From Hetaerina americana (Eukaryota > Arthropoda > Insecta > Odonata > Calopterygidae): a stretch of DNA of 64,000 nt. The translations under genes were made by a program, and so were the position numbers. The number at the start of each line of letters is the position of its first letter. Positions within the stretch are counted from its first letter, which is position 1. The notes under the pieces were generated by a model. That model saw only the letters and a list, made by a program, of their open reading frames with translations, had not been told where the DNA came from and did no database searches. Positions 35,779-49,500 of this stretch are shown here, piece by piece. The stretch covers positions 7,531,303 to 7,595,302 of the forward strand of contig JAKTNV010000024.1 in assembly GCA_022747635.1 (NCBI GenBank), given 5' to 3'.

Positions 35779-38560
35779 AAGCTGTTTTTAATGTTATTTT
35801 GCATTACATGTAATTAATTGTGGAGTAAAAGCAGGTGAAGTAAAAGTGGCAGTATTGATTCTCCAAAACTAATATCGTTATAACTAGGCTTACTAAATGT
35901 AACATATACTACATTAGAACTACCATTTCTTATCAAGATGATTTCATTAATTGAGATGGTTCATACCATTATTTAATATCAGCATATTTAAGTTAATACC
36001 ATTATCTAACTTTTTGATTGTTTATTGGAATTGCTAACTTTTCATTTGCATCTGTCTGTTGAGGAAAATTAATGGAGTGGTGCATGAAAAAAAGAGGTGT
36101 TTTGAAGTCATAGAATTAATTTGCAAAAGTGTTAAGAGGGGCAAGAGGTTTACGCAAGATGCAAGTTACCTCTTTGAAATAAGTGATGAAGAATTTGTGA
36201 AACACTTGTTTTCCAATATGTGATTTGTATGGTTATCCTTTTGTATACCATCATGAGGTGCTTGATCTATTTTTTTTACATTCTTTGTAATAATACAATT
36301 GATTATTCTAAGCTTCTCAAATGGTTACCTTTTCAAATTTCTGCTCCGGTAAGTAGTTCCTATTATTTACCCTACATTGATTGTTTATATAGTGATTACA
36401 TGCGTATTAATCACCTATATGACAAGAAAATTCAATTATATTGCAAATGGTGCATATCATTAGAATGTATTAGCATCTAAGAAAACAATCCTAAGGCTTC
36501 TAGTTGATAATGCTTACTACCAAAGGGGTTAATTTTTTATTTTAATCTTATGAGGGATATTTTTGTGGGTTCCTAACAGCACCTGTGGGTGTAATACCTG
36601 AAATTTGATCATTTATTTCATATTTAAAAGGGGGACAACTTTATGTATTGTTATAGCTAAGGGCATTATACATAAATGAATTTCATAATATAATGATTTT
36701 CTCAATATAAATGCCAAATGTTGAAGTTCAGATAGCAATGTGATAAGCTATGTAGCTGGTTACCGAAATTGTTAGAAGATATGTTGTATAAAGATTTTTG
36801 TCTTTGTAAATGTTATTCTGATTAGTTTTATGTAGTTGAATGTATTGAGATTTGATATTACTGTTTGGAGAAAAAACTAGAAATCTAGCTTTTAAGTAAA
36901 TTATCGTCTGTAAACTAGATTTGTGAAAGTTATGTCATAAATAAGACAATGGTGTGGAATAGACTAAAGACTGAAATTGACATGATAAAAATAAAGGTAA
37001 ATTTTGGCCCTTTAGCAGGGTTATGCAGTATTTCTTTGTAAAATAAAATTTTTGTAGAAGTATGTTTAAAACACTGAAGATCAGTTTAAATTAATTTAAA
37101 TATTTAACTTGGGTATTCCAAAATATTTCAGCAATTTTCATGCAATGATCTTAGTTATAACCAAAAATGTTACGCACTACTAATTCTTATACATGATTTG
37201 AAGCCTTTGGTTGCGTAAAAAAATGAATCTTCTCAAAATAAGGCCATATAGCATTAAGGATGCATTACTACAAGGTTTTATGCATAAAACGTATATGTTA
37301 TTACATATGAATTTGAGTAACTTGAAAAAAATGCTGAAGTTGGGTCTGAACTTGTTTTAATGTATCATTTTTTGCAAAAAAGCTGAAACAAGAACTTCCT
37401 ACTGATTCAGTTTATGTTTTAATAAGATTTTTATCTCTCTACCTGTAGACTCTGTGGGTGATATGTGTCATTTTGTAAAACATATCTTTGTTCAATGCCT
37501 TTTCTTCGACATCAATGAATATACAAATTTGATTTTGCTGTCAATGCGTTCCATTTTCTTCACTTTTTTGCCTCTAATCTTCTTTCAAAGAGTGACAGAC
37601 CAGTTTCTGAGATCTATTTTCTTTTGTATGCTGGTGTTGCAGTTGTGTTCTTCCTTATACCCAGAAAGTTTGTTAGCCCCTCCTTGTTTTTTCTTTGCTT
37701 GCTACTGGTTAATTTTATTTGCTTTATCTTTTTTTTAAAGTTTTTCGTGATTTTATTAATGAAAAAACTTGAATATGTTATACTTGGTCACTTGAGTTTA
37801 AGAATAGTAATCACAGATAACACCATTGTCCATCACAATTCTCGAATGGAATGGTGCCGTAGAGATTTCCTTTTCTATGATCGCCGAAACTTCCTTTTCG
37901 GTATTATCTATAGAGGTGTGGCCTATTAAATACTTGCTCTCCATAAGAGAGGGCACACAATCAATAATGTAATATGACTGTATTTGTGAAAATATTTACC
38001 GGTTAATTTCTGGTCATTTACCTCTCACTGACTCTGAGTTGCGCGATTGATAAATATATAGACGGAAGTCTGTAATATTTATTATAAATCATGTAAGAAA
38101 ATTTTTAGTTTTCTTCTTCGATCCACAGACGTGCTAACCGTGGCCTTCAAGATTGTTCTATTTCACGCCCTACTTTCCGCTAAGACATAGATCCTTTCCT
38201 TTAGGTGAAATTCAAATGGCCAAATATGTGACCTTTAACGCATTCAGTTAATTTAATTAGCCAATTTTGTCTGGAAGTTGATTTCCTACATATTCTTTTG
38301 CAAAAACTCGTCGCATTTTATACTTACTCCACCATTCATTAACTATTTCATATATGATGAATAGGAATTATGTATCAGTTCACAATCCTATGTATCGAAT
38401 GAATATTATTTCTACGTATACACATATAGTTTTGAAATTTTACCGCGTGCCCTTTCATGCGATATTAGATCAATTGGCCAATGTCATTTTTGGACCCTAT
38501 GGACGCGAAATATTTCATACATACCTCTATATATATATATATGCGTGCAACTTCCGGTTA
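35779..38560. other. no recognisable gene
   Basis: AT-rich, T-rich stretches around 37500-37740 give long but low-complexity reading frames. Nothing supportable. Confidence 0.45.
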
Positions 38561-38569
38561 CTGAAAAGC

Positions 38570-38706
38570 TCTCACGGATAAAATGGTCGCGCTGACCGAC
38601 GCGTCGAGGTAGTAATTCGCGGTGGACAGTTTTACTGTCGGGCGGATTAACTCCGACCCCTGGTACGTATTGGAGTTCATTAGTAGTAGCTTGAGAGTTT
38701 TCAGTG
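38570..38706 (+). promoter_or_regulatory. likely 5' non-coding exon and promoter region of the dsRBD gene
   Basis: Local rise in CG content (GCGCTGACCGACGCGTCGAG) just after a TA-rich run at 38527-38541, and a donor-like GTAAAT at 38707. This fits a first non-coding exon upstream of the coding exon at 38794. The transcription start was not identified. Confidence 0.4.
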
Positions 38707-38814
38707 GTAAATAATACGCCCTACTTTGTCCGTCTGATACTGCTGATTATGAAAACCAATTTTGCGCATTTTTATCCTAGGACTTTTTTGCAGGGAATAA
38801 ATTGCATTGGAGTG

Positions 38815-41800
38815 ATGGAGGATGAAGTGATCAAAAACCGTATGTGCCGATTGTTTGAAGGAACTGGAGAAAACATGTTATCTATTTTACCATCTAGATT
38901 AATTTCAGTGCAGTATTGACATGAAAGCTCGTCACTTGAAAGGCATCGCCATTGATTAATGTAATTGGTTTACTTGCAGATAAAGTGCCGAACAAGTTGA
39001 AGAAGAAGCGTCAAAATGCTCGTTTAAAAAAGATCCTTCAACCCAAAAATGCCACCATGGTTCTGCATGAGATTAAGCCTGGTGTCAAGTACTCATTCCA
39101 TGAACAGTACAGTAAGCTGTCTCCTCATCTAATCATCAGTTCTGTGGAGGTATGGTGATTATATCTTCAAAGGCTAGGCCTTACATTTAGAATCCTAGAT
39201 CAACGCCCTATTTTTATAATTGTTACCATAATACTGAAATTCATGCCTTCTCCTGGGGGGAGATATTGATCTGCCAATACCGGATTCTTATGTCATCCGG
39301 TGAGCTCTAAGCTGTACTTGTGGGTAATAATTTTACATTTTTATGCATTCGTAACCGCCAGAATTCCGTTTTTTCACTTCAATGATGAATTATTCTCTTT
39401 TTAAAGCATAATTTATTTTCGTATGTATTCCTGAATGGGATTCCTCGAATATGTCGGAGGTTTTTATTTTTTTTAAGTTAAGCTCATAATTTTCATTTGC
39501 GTGCTCCACAGTGGATGTTTCCTTAAATTGGTTACATTAAATATTAAGTTTCCTCATTCTGAACTCGGAATTCGCACAGCATGAAACTGCCTTGTGCGTT
39601 CATTTACCCATTTTCTACCGCTGTTTCCCGTTTAATTTACTTCTGTAAACGTTTGTTTTTGTTATTAAGCTATCAGGCCCCGACAAGTAAGTGTTTTTAA
39701 TTAATAAACGATCGAGGCAAGTAGGGTAATCAATCCTCGAGCCATTGGTGAAATGACTCGTGACGTTCATTTAAACTTCGGGGAACGTTGTGATTTTGTT
39801 TTGTAAGTTAATCTTACCTGACGCTGACGCACAGACATTTTTTTAAACTCAGCTTAGGGTAGCATTTGGTTAAAATTTTAATCTATTATCTTTCTTTGCT
39901 GTTAAAGTTTATGAGATCACAGGAATAGTAACCGCTTGCAAATCATCGGCAAGTGATGAGAATATAGGGAGCATGGTGCGAAAAAATAGAAATATGAACC
40001 CAATGAAAAATGAACAAGCTCCAAGTCCAAAAGAGGAACCTTAACTTTCAAATAAATATTTCCTCGTACAAAGATAGAAGCTAGTCAAGGTGAAGTCATT
40101 AATGGGGACTTATTATCCGGCATGCATGTCAATGAAGAAGTAAATCATCTTCCATTTTGCTTTGGATTACTATTGATTTGGATACTGAACAGATGTTATG
40201 AATGTTTGGTGCTGAAACCCCCATGAACAACTAAGACCCAAGAACAATGCATAAGACCCTAAGTTTTATTCATTTCTATCTAAAATGTCTTGCATATGAA
40301 TTGATTGTATATGCATTGCCCTTTGAGACTGGTTTATGATTATGTGTATTACCTACTCTATGATGATTCTCTTAATTTTTGATTTGGAAAACATGAAAAG
40401 AAATATTCAGAGTAAAAGAATTTTCAAACCTCATTTGGTGACAATACCAATCTCCCAAAGAGTAAATTTGACATTTTACTATAAATAAAAAGACATGAAA
40501 AATATTGATTTCTATGTGTTCTTTCCAATTCAGGTGGATGGCAAAACATATTTGGGAAAAGGTCTTTCCCGGGCTTATGCTAAAATGAATGCAGCTGAAA
40601 CAGTACTGAAAAGTATGCTTTTACAAAAACTCTACAAAACCAATTACTCCACAAAAATAAGTGACAGTGATGAGGCTAAAGTTAAATCTGACTCTGAAAC
40701 CATGGAAGTTGAAGCAGAGGCTTCTGAAACCAATGACACTGTAGATGATGATTTCCCATGGGGCAGTCTGGCATCCTTCGCTTTGTACAAATTGTTTTCA
40801 GAGTGGGAAACGCAACCATCTGAATCAGTCACCCCTGGAGGCCAGCCTGATGAAATTGGTATTACTGAGCCATTGACTACAAATCCTCCAAAGGAAATAG
40901 TCTCAAAGGTACTAGTGAAAATTTGAGTGTGTTTCATATGTCACACTCATGAAGTCTTTTTCTTAAATTAATATAGCTCTGTGTGGCTTCGCTTAGTTGT
41001 TTGAATATAGATTTATGAGCAATCTTATTATGCAATTAAAACTGAAAAAAACCATTGGTGCATTTATCAGTTAGTGATCCTGATAGCTAAAAATTAGTTG
41101 ACCATTTGCTTTTCTGCCTTACTATTAGCCCTTGCACTGCTGTAAACATGCCTAGTATCTTTGCATGGTTGGCTGGTGTGGGTGAACTTTCTTATTCCAT
41201 TTTCCCCACCTTCACTCCATTCTAGTGGAAGAAGTGTGTTATTCCTTGTACAATAGTTGGTCATACTTTTTTCTTGTACTTTTTTGATTTGAAAATCTCA
41301 ATTTCTGAGATGTCATCGAATTCATAGTCCCTCACACTAAGCTCATTGTGCATGTATCTTAACAAACAGTCATTACCTGTCATGTAGTAGCCCACACATT
41401 CTAGTATTCTGGAAATGTATAAAATCTCATTTTCCTGAACTATCAGCTATAGGCTCGCGTTTACCTTAGAGTACTTTTCCACCTTCATCATGAGTCATTA
41501 ATGGGAGCCTTTTAGCCATAAAGAATATGAGTATTTCACAAACATGATGTTGTGGATGTTATTTGCATCAAATGAATTGTGTGAAAAGTTTTGTGGATAA
41601 TATATTTTCTAGCTCTTCAGAAGTTGTTTTAGCTACAAAAGTGATCGTGATAATCAGAGCCCCTTAATTACTCCCTTGTCTTCTAGTATTCGGTCAAGTA
41701 GAATTTATTCTGCATGTTTTCCATTTTGACCCATCCACCTCTGGTATAAAGGAAAACTGTGGTAATTCCAAAAGAATTATTGTGAAAGTGCACTTTGAGT

Positions 41801-44800
41801 TGTTATTCGATAGGTACGTCATGGTTTACATTTTGGCTGGGACAAAATAATTATTATGGTAATCTAAAATGAATGAATAAAACTTTTCTGTGAGTTAAAA
41901 TATTGAATCTAGATTAATATATTATTATCTCTATCAATTTGAAATGGGGAAAGATAAAGGCTATTTTGCCATGCATGACGAATAGCTTTACTCTTTCACA
42001 GAATATTGATTTGTATAATTTTTTTATTTTGAATCAAGTGACTGGTGTGCATGTGTTCCTTTGTAAGTGTTTGTGATTTTTGGTTAACCAGAAATAACCT
42101 CATTGTTCAACTTCAAAATTTTAAATTAAGGGCAAATATCAGTAATCAGCTCGATGGGTGGTTTGATAGGCAAATGTAGAACTACCCTGACGCTAAACTT
42201 AACTCTAAGTATAAGACGTCAAGTTTATTTCTGACAAAAAGGGAATTTAAAGATTCCACTTTAAATGCTATTATAAATTATGCTAATTATAAAATTTCAT
42301 AGTTAAAGGCTGATGTCCTACCCCCTAGACCATTCATTATTGGTTTCGATATAACTACGGTAAAACTGCAGTTTTCAGATTTTAGTTGCTTTTTCTACTA
42401 TGCACAATTATTTGAATATTTATGATACATTGTTCCTTGACTTTGCATTTACATACCAATACTATTTAACACTAAGCAGGCAAATATTTGTTGATGGCAT
42501 TTATCGGTAGTAATTTATTTCCTAAGTAAATTTGTTTAAAATTCAGAGTGTAGTTGCTGCCGCAAAAGCCACTGCAGCACCAATGAAGAAGGTTCCAGAT
42601 AACCCCACAGAACGTCATCCTGTCATGCTTCTTCACCAGTTGAGGCCAGGCACACAGTTTGAAGAGGTTTCATCATCTGGTCCACCGGGTGATGTCACAT
42701 TTACAATGCAGGTTGTCATTGATGGCAAAACTTTTGTGGGAGTGGGTGAGTTTTAATTTTTACCTCAGAGTAAAAGTCTGTTTCAAAATCTTATCTGCCC
42801 TTGAGAATTATTATCACATATATGACGTGAAAGGTTTTTGTTTAAGCATTTTCAATGCATGCATAGATACTATTGTTCTGTGTTCATTAAAGTGGGTTTT
42901 GGATGTTGCTGTGGATATCCTACTGGCTTTCTCTCTCCCTCCCCACATCCGGGGGAGGGAGAGAGGATAGTAGGATATCCAAACCTTAAGCCTTTGGATG
43001 CAAGTCCAAATAAGTGGGGTGGTTTTTTTTATTGTTATATCAGTAAATTTTGTGCAGCAGGTGCAGTGATTGATACAGAATTTGATTATTTTAATATTTT
43101 GCCCGAATATGAATGATTTATATTTTGTTCATATTAGCCTTTATTGTTAATTTTTTAGATAATGATGTGTGGGTATTGGGTAATCAGCTAGCAGTAATTT
43201 AAATGTAATTGAATAGTGTAATTGATGAGCAATTGGATACTTCTCTATAGTAATGTAAGACATGGTGGATTCCTGTTAGCATGTTTTTGGAGAAGGACTC
43301 AGCGTTCTGTTAGTATTAATTAGTAAAAAGAGGAAATCAGGGTTAACTGAATATAGTGTTACTATTGTAATGTGGTTGGTATGGCATAAGGCTGCATAAT
43401 TTGTCATAGTAACATAATGCTCTTCATTATGTAGTTGGCTGATATTAATATATGACTAATATTTCTTAAAATTGACAAATTGAAAGGCTCTTTAATGTGC
43501 TCTGTGTAAATATTTGCGCAATAACTACATTGATAATTCTTTTTAAATTAATGCTTAATAACAACTTAATGGCCTGTTCCATGTTTATGTGAATTGTCTA
43601 TTTTAAAATACTACACAATAGTTGAGACTCATACCAATTTAATTTGTGTATAACAAATGTAGTACTAATCTCTAAAGTATCCATGTTAAATTTATTCAAC
43701 TCAACATCATCCATTCCTTGTAAAATATGTGGGTTTGCAGATGAATGGGAAGCTCAACACAGAAAGTATGGATCTTTCGAGAACTCTCACCATTGAAGGC
43801 ATACCAAAATTATTGGGTTGCTGGAAAATTGATCCTTTTTTCAACACTGCCATTAAGTTACTTCTTTTTTCAACACTGCCATTAAGTTACTTCTTTTTTC
43901 ACTGCTGACATTTGTACGCGTAACACAGAAAATGCTAATTAACTTAAATCGCATATAGGATTAGAAATGTCCCTGTTCACTGGACAATCCCACCCTTTTT
44001 CTTGAAAGAGTGACAGGAAAAGTAAGAGGGGTATGTATTCACTCTTCAAAATATATATTAACACCAGCTGTCAGTACAGGTAAAAACATAAGTTTTCACT
44101 TAAGTTCAATGTTTTATGGATAATTTCTTGACATCTGGGATGTGATTTGTATTCATTCTGTGTAACTACATTTACATTGAGCTAAATTACAGAGACATTT
44201 TTATATCACAAAATTTTGTTATTGATCTTCTTATATTTGAATAGCTTTCGTAGACCAAAGCATTTCCATTATTTTTATTCTCTATAGTGTATTAGGTATC
44301 TCCCGGAAGTTGATGTTAAATCTCAAGATTATATTATTTCATGTTTAATATCATTTGTTACCCAGGGAAGTTTATTCAAGTTCATCACTCATGATTTGTT
44401 AGGCATAATCTATGTAAATGTTAACAGGTTGGAATCATTTAAGAAATGGCTATTTTTATCATAAATAGCTATTATTTCTTAAGCATTGCACCTAAATGAA
44501 ATGATTGAAGTGTCTATTTTTTGAGAAGTTGGAAACCTCTTAAGACTATTAAACATAAGGTCTGTTCTGGGACTCAATTTTTTTCAGAAATGAGGGAGTG
44601 GTTAGTGAGGTAATATTCAGATAAGTATAGTATTGTGGAAATGATTGGATTTTTATAGTTCATTTTCACGATATTTCAGAAAGTGGATGTCTGATGAATC
44701 GTTTGTGATCTGAGTGGCAACTTAGCAGAGTGACAGCAATTGGTAGTTTGGCCTTTTTAACCAGTTTTTCTTTCAATCGTGATCTTCAATGTTGTTGAAT

Positions 44801-45686
44801 GTTGCTTTTTTCGCTTTTCTGGAGTGACAACACTGCCACTTGGATAAGTTTGAGGTAGCATTGATTGTTTCCCTTCTTAGCTGTACTGACGGTGTTAATT
44901 ATGGACAGCACAACAAATTTAGTTATTGTCAATAGGATGATAATATTCATATTCAAGTATAATGTATTCCCATTTTTACCATGCACGTTTGTTATACAAA
45001 AATGTTCAGTCAACAAAAGGTGAAGGTGCCACTCCTGCTGTGATTAAGCATTAATATTCCAAACTATGCTACTATTTCAAGTGTATTTTGTAAAAATGAA
45101 TAATTATGAAAAATGTTTGAAAAAACTTAATTTTGATGGTATTGAATGTGTGGTACTAGAAACTACTTTATCAACAAATATCTTTGAATAAAAAGATGAA
45201 AGTTACACTATAGGTAAATTTTCCAATTCATCTTAACTGTTCTGGATTGAGGATACTCCACAGAACTTATAATTTGCACTAAGCCAGATTACCAAGTAAA
45301 TTCAACTATATTAAATAACTTCAGGCTCAATAATCTCTCATGATTACATCTGTATCTACTTTTCTTTTTCAAAAAAGCTCTTGAATAGAAAGTATTCCTT
45401 AAGGTAGCATGGATGAAGTTCCTTTAACCAAATCAAGTATTGCAACTCACAGCTTGGTGATAGTAATCTCTCTTCGGTTCAATACACTATATACACAGAA
45501 GTTTAATTTAGTTCGAAACCATTATATTAAGTTCAGCCATTTCTGAAATTTGTAGACAGTTTTGCAGTGAAGCTTTTCACTAAAAATATGTAATTTTTTA
45601 TTTTTCTAGGTAAGAATAAAAAGGAAGCCAAAAAGGAGACTGCCAAAGCTGCCCTAGCTGGTGCTTATGATATTAAATATGATTGA
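38815..45686 (+). CDS. two-dsRBD protein (DIP1/ADAR-type, no deaminase)
   Basis: Coding exons: 38815-38839 (acceptor at 38793), 38980-39149, 40534-40908, 42547-42745 and 45610-45686 (TGA). All junctions are GT..AG with matching phases; the product has 281 residues. A basic N-terminus (KLKKKRQNARLKK) precedes the first double-stranded-RNA-binding domain, about residues 30-93, with LHEIKPGVKYSF and VEVDGKTYLGKG. The second, about 213-275, has LLHQLRPG, VIDGKTFVGVG and the helix KKEAKKETAKAAL, the canonical RNA-contact motif; the first domain lacks that motif. Between them lies an acidic linker and the patch DDFPWGSLASFALYKLF. No adenosine deaminase domain follows. The layout suggests disco-interacting protein 1 or a related nuclear dsRNA-binding protein; the exact orthology is inference. 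Confidence 0.85.
39150..40533. other. intron of the dsRBD gene
   Basis: Splits the first RNA-binding domain between its second strand (VE) and VDG. Nothing else recognised. Confidence 0.6.
40909..42546. other. intron of the dsRBD gene
   Basis: Lies between the linker exon and the second RNA-binding domain. No other feature seen. Confidence 0.6.
42911..42983. repeat. intronic hairpin-forming inverted repeat
   Basis: GGATATCCTACT followed by a CT-rich stretch (42911 onward) is mirrored as its reverse complement, ending at 42983. The arms are about 30 bases with a loop of about 6-8. The only break in pairing is a few bases near TGGC/ATAG. Confidence 0.7.
43841..43899. repeat. 29-bp tandem duplication
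   Basis: TCAACACTGCCATTAAGTTA plus a T-rich spacer occurs twice, 29 bases apart (43841 and 43870), and a third partial start follows. Identical copies imply a recent slip event. Confidence 0.85.
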
Positions 45687-46092
45687 TTTTTTAAAAATAA
45701 TATTGTTGAAACATTAGTTGTATTTGAATTTATATCAACCTTTTTTATCCAAAGTAACTGGAAAGTTCCATTTGTAAGAACTTGTTTGTTTCAACTAGTG
45801 TTACACAATCATTACATAACAGTTAGGTATGATTGTAGGTCATCATGATAGTCATTCTCATTTTGATTCCAAAGAGGAGATTAACTTAAAAATGCCTCTA
45901 TTGTGTGGTAGTATTGTCTCTCCTCTCCAAATTAGAGTTAATAACACCATTTTGGTATTCATAAGTATTTAGAATTAACATTGTAGAATGAAATGTTTCC
46001 GAACAATTTTTAATAATATAACGGTAATTACTGAGAATCTTGCATGCAAATTTACCAGTATTCAATACATTTCAAGGTATACTGTCAGTGTG

Positions 46093-46098
46093 TTTATT
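46093..46098 (-). terminator. candidate polyadenylation signal of the minus-strand gene
   Basis: AATAAA on the minus strand about 320 bases past the stop codon at 46416. Canonical hexamer; use not shown. Confidence 0.3.
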
Positions 46099-46185
46099 TG
46101 ATTGTTAGTGTACAAAGAATATCAAAAGCCTAACCTTAACATAAAAGGAAACAGTCCTATGCTTGTATCTCATGGGAACTCCAAC

Positions 46186-46524
46186 AACCCTTTTGGTTTT
46201 CATTAATTTATACTTGAGTACTTAACTGTTTCTCTAGAGTAACAGACATGCCAAAAAAACTCAAGTGAAAACATCTGCATGAAGCCTGCTACAAAATTGT
46301 CAACCTCATAACCAATTCTTCCCAGGCAGTGATGTCAGATATACTCCATTAACCCTTTTGGTTTTGATCAATTTATACTTGAATACTTGACTGTTTCTCT
46401 AGAGTAACAGACATGCTAAGAAAACTCAAGTGAAAACATATTCTGTACCAAGTCTGCTACAAAATTGTCAACCTCATGGCCAATTCTTCCAAGGCATTCA
46501 CCTATTATGATGTCAGATATACTG
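46186..46524. repeat. tandem duplication covering a terminal exon
   Basis: Two diverged copies, about 46186-46346 and 46351-46524, share most of their sequence, for example GCTACAAAATTGTCAACCTC and TTTCTCTAGAGTAACAGACA. The right copy holds the last coding exon of the minus-strand gene. The left copy has lost about 10 bases within the exon part and its acceptor pyrimidine run, and lies in the presumed 3' untranslated region. Confidence 0.8.
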
Positions 46525-49500
46525 GAAATGAAATGTCATGAAATATTGGAAAATTCAGTTGTTGCAGGATTAGCAAGATTTTGCAGCACTAGAAATTCAA
46601 TTTTTTTTAAATATTTAAATGCATATTATCCTTACCTCCCTGCAGCATTGGACAGCTTAATCTCATCTGAGCATTTTAAATCTTCAACTGAAGGTGTTTC
46701 TTGTTGCTTCTCGTCATTCATGAAAAAAGAGTTTGTGGATTGTTTACTAAGAACTAATCCATTAGAATGTTCATTATGCTGTTGTAATTTAGTTAGACTT
46801 ATTTCCTCCTGATTATATGTATCATCTGCTCCATTGGGTAAATTACTTTGGACAGCATCAAATATTTCACATATCTCATGGTCTTCGGTTTTTTTATCCC
46901 CAGTTAAGTTGTTTATTTCTTCCTCCTCTCTAAAAAGAATGCAAAGTGATAAAGATTACAGAGGTGAAATTTATAAGATCATCTTTGTATTATGATTGGC
47001 AAATAGTTGAAGCTTGCTGCTTAGTAAAATCATTATTTACCTAACTATCAACAAATTCAATGTCTAACGATATAACCATTTATTATTTCTCTTTGGAAAT
47101 TGATTATGGTCAATTATGTTAAATAGCACAAGAAAGCTCTTAAAGTTGAAAACTAATGCCTTCATTGTAGGTAATCTACATTTATCATTCAAACAGTCAT
47201 TTAGTTGTACTGGTTTTTCCAGTAAAAATTCTTGGTGAAACTACTGTTTAGGTGGCCATTTGGTATAGTACATATAAAAACAATTACTTAATTGCTCTTA
47301 AGAAACCAATATTAAGTTTTGTGCATAATTTGCAATGAGAAGAACAAGGCCATCAATAAATTTTAGTTGAGCTCAACCAAAATCTGACTATTAAAGCACG
47401 GTATCGTAGCCTGTAATACATCCTGCCTGGCCAAGGAAAGATTGCAAGAGAATGCCAACCAGGTAAGATTATGATTTTTATGTAATGAATTAATGCTGGG
47501 TAAAGATTACATTCATATTTTATCCCTGGCTCATCTTTTTTTATTTGTAATATTTATTGTTGATATAAGTTTATTACATGACAGATGTAGCTCATGCTTC
47601 AATTAGAAAAAATCTTTGTGTCATTACACTGGTTTTTTTATTTGGTTGCTTTGCTGATTTATACTGGGATCATATGATTTATCTACACTGACAGAAACTT
47701 GTGGTGTTCTAAATGAAATTAGCTCAAACAAGATTGCAACCATAATTCACACAGGTATAGGTGACTTAGTGTTATACCCATATCTTATAAACTTATGTGA
47801 TCAATATTTGTCTATAATTGACAATATAGCAACATATCAAAATAATATAAAAAAACCTTGGAAATTTTAGTTGCCTCTTTTTTCACTTGAATTCAGCCAT
47901 TTGTTGTGCTTTATTTCTTTAACATATCTAATGCCTTTGATGGGCACCTTTTCCACAGGTAATAGCTAGGATGTTGAGGAGTCAGATAAACAATTAGGCA
48001 GAAATTTGTTTTATAATGTTTGATATCACTTATGTTTGTCTGCTTGCAAAATTTAAGTAGTTGCCTCTTGGGAGACTAAATGGCCCAATGCAGTTGAGGG
48101 TACATAATGTTAAAGGTCCGTTTAATGGGGATGCATGAAACTTACGCTTCACATCTTAATTCCAAATCTGTAACTGTCTCTCTTAAACTTATATCTCTGC
48201 ATGACTGGGGCCTGGTTATGTCATGAACCGGGAGCTCCAGTTTATTAGGAGAATCTTCAATAACTTGCTTAGAATTTGTCTTGCTTTCTTCCTTCAAGGA
48301 ATGTACCTATGGTTACAAAATTATATTTTCAAAGCAGAAAATGGAATTAAGTGAAGTCAGTCCTTAGAAATAACGAAGCAAAATTCAATGTTAATCAAAC
48401 ATGTATTATTTAGAGTCATAATGGGAGAATTAATTTTAAAATAACTGAAATCATGCTGGAATAAGTGCATGCATACTATTGATAGCCCATTCATGATGAA
48501 TCTGTTCAAAATTTCTTTGCCTCTCCTTACTAAACAACCGGACCTCCAGTACTACAATAAACTCTGCAATTCCTCCTACATCCTCTTTTCATAACATTAA
48601 AAGATTTTGTACTTTTCCACGGACTTTATTTAAAGATATGCGATTCATTGACTTAGTGTCATCAGGAACTGATTTCATTCAAATGCAGCACTGTGATAGA
48701 TACGCTTAGGACAGAGTGGAGGGGGTTGAATGGTTGCAGTTGGCCAACCCCAAAACAATCCTTTGCGATGAGCAATTGCTCATAACCCTTCCCTCTTCTT
48801 TCCAAAAAAACTTATCTAGAGAGGAAAAAGCAAAACCAACCATTGAATGTACATGATCGCCCCCATGCCATGGCACCACTACCTCTTCCCTAACCCTAGT
48901 CCCAACCACTAAAACCCGCCCTGCATATTCCCTAAGCATATATTCCATTAGTGCATCTACATGAACTTTGTATCAGATGATGTAAGTGAAATACGTTTCA
49001 TCTTAAAATAGTGTTCAGTGCAAAATCTTTTAATATGGATATCAAATTCTTCCAGGAATAGAAGCCTGAAACTAGAGTATATTCCATCCATAAAATCCAA
49101 TATGCATATCCTTTGTCTGCCCCTTTATTTCAGTCTTCAGCATATCATTGCCAATCAAACATGAGATGGAAAGGTATGAAGTATATAAAAAATTAGGACT
49201 ATTGCAATGGATAACATTCCTTTGAAACTGAAGAAGAATTATGGGTAACATGGACGAGTTTTATGGGGTAATTCATAGCATTTATATTGGAGACATTTGG
49301 TTGGAAGGTTCTGTTAATTTTCATCAAATAAAAAGGAAGGCGGCCATATGTATGGATAGATAATTTTTCATCTCGCATGCAGCTAAAGTGGTACCTGGGA
49401 TCATCAATGTGAATGGTTAATTTCATAAAAGTCCCCACAGGAGATCCATTCCACTTAGATTCAGAACAAAAGCAATTTACAGAGTGGCGCTCACTTATTT

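Larger units (their letters stand above)
42746..45609. other. last intron of the dsRBD gene
   Basis: It contains the hairpin at 42911-42983 and a 29-bp tandem duplication near 43841. The remaining sequence is AT-rich without recognisable features. Confidence 0.6.

Noticed and set aside
37454..37929. Possible membrane protein (hydrophobic frames)
   Set aside because: T-rich low-complexity DNA gives Phe/Leu-rich frames in two overlapping registers; no splice support or family resemblance.
46465..46812. Plus-strand 115-codon open frame
   Set aside because: Antisense to exons 7 and 8 of the minus-strand gene, whose splice sites and phases are consistent.
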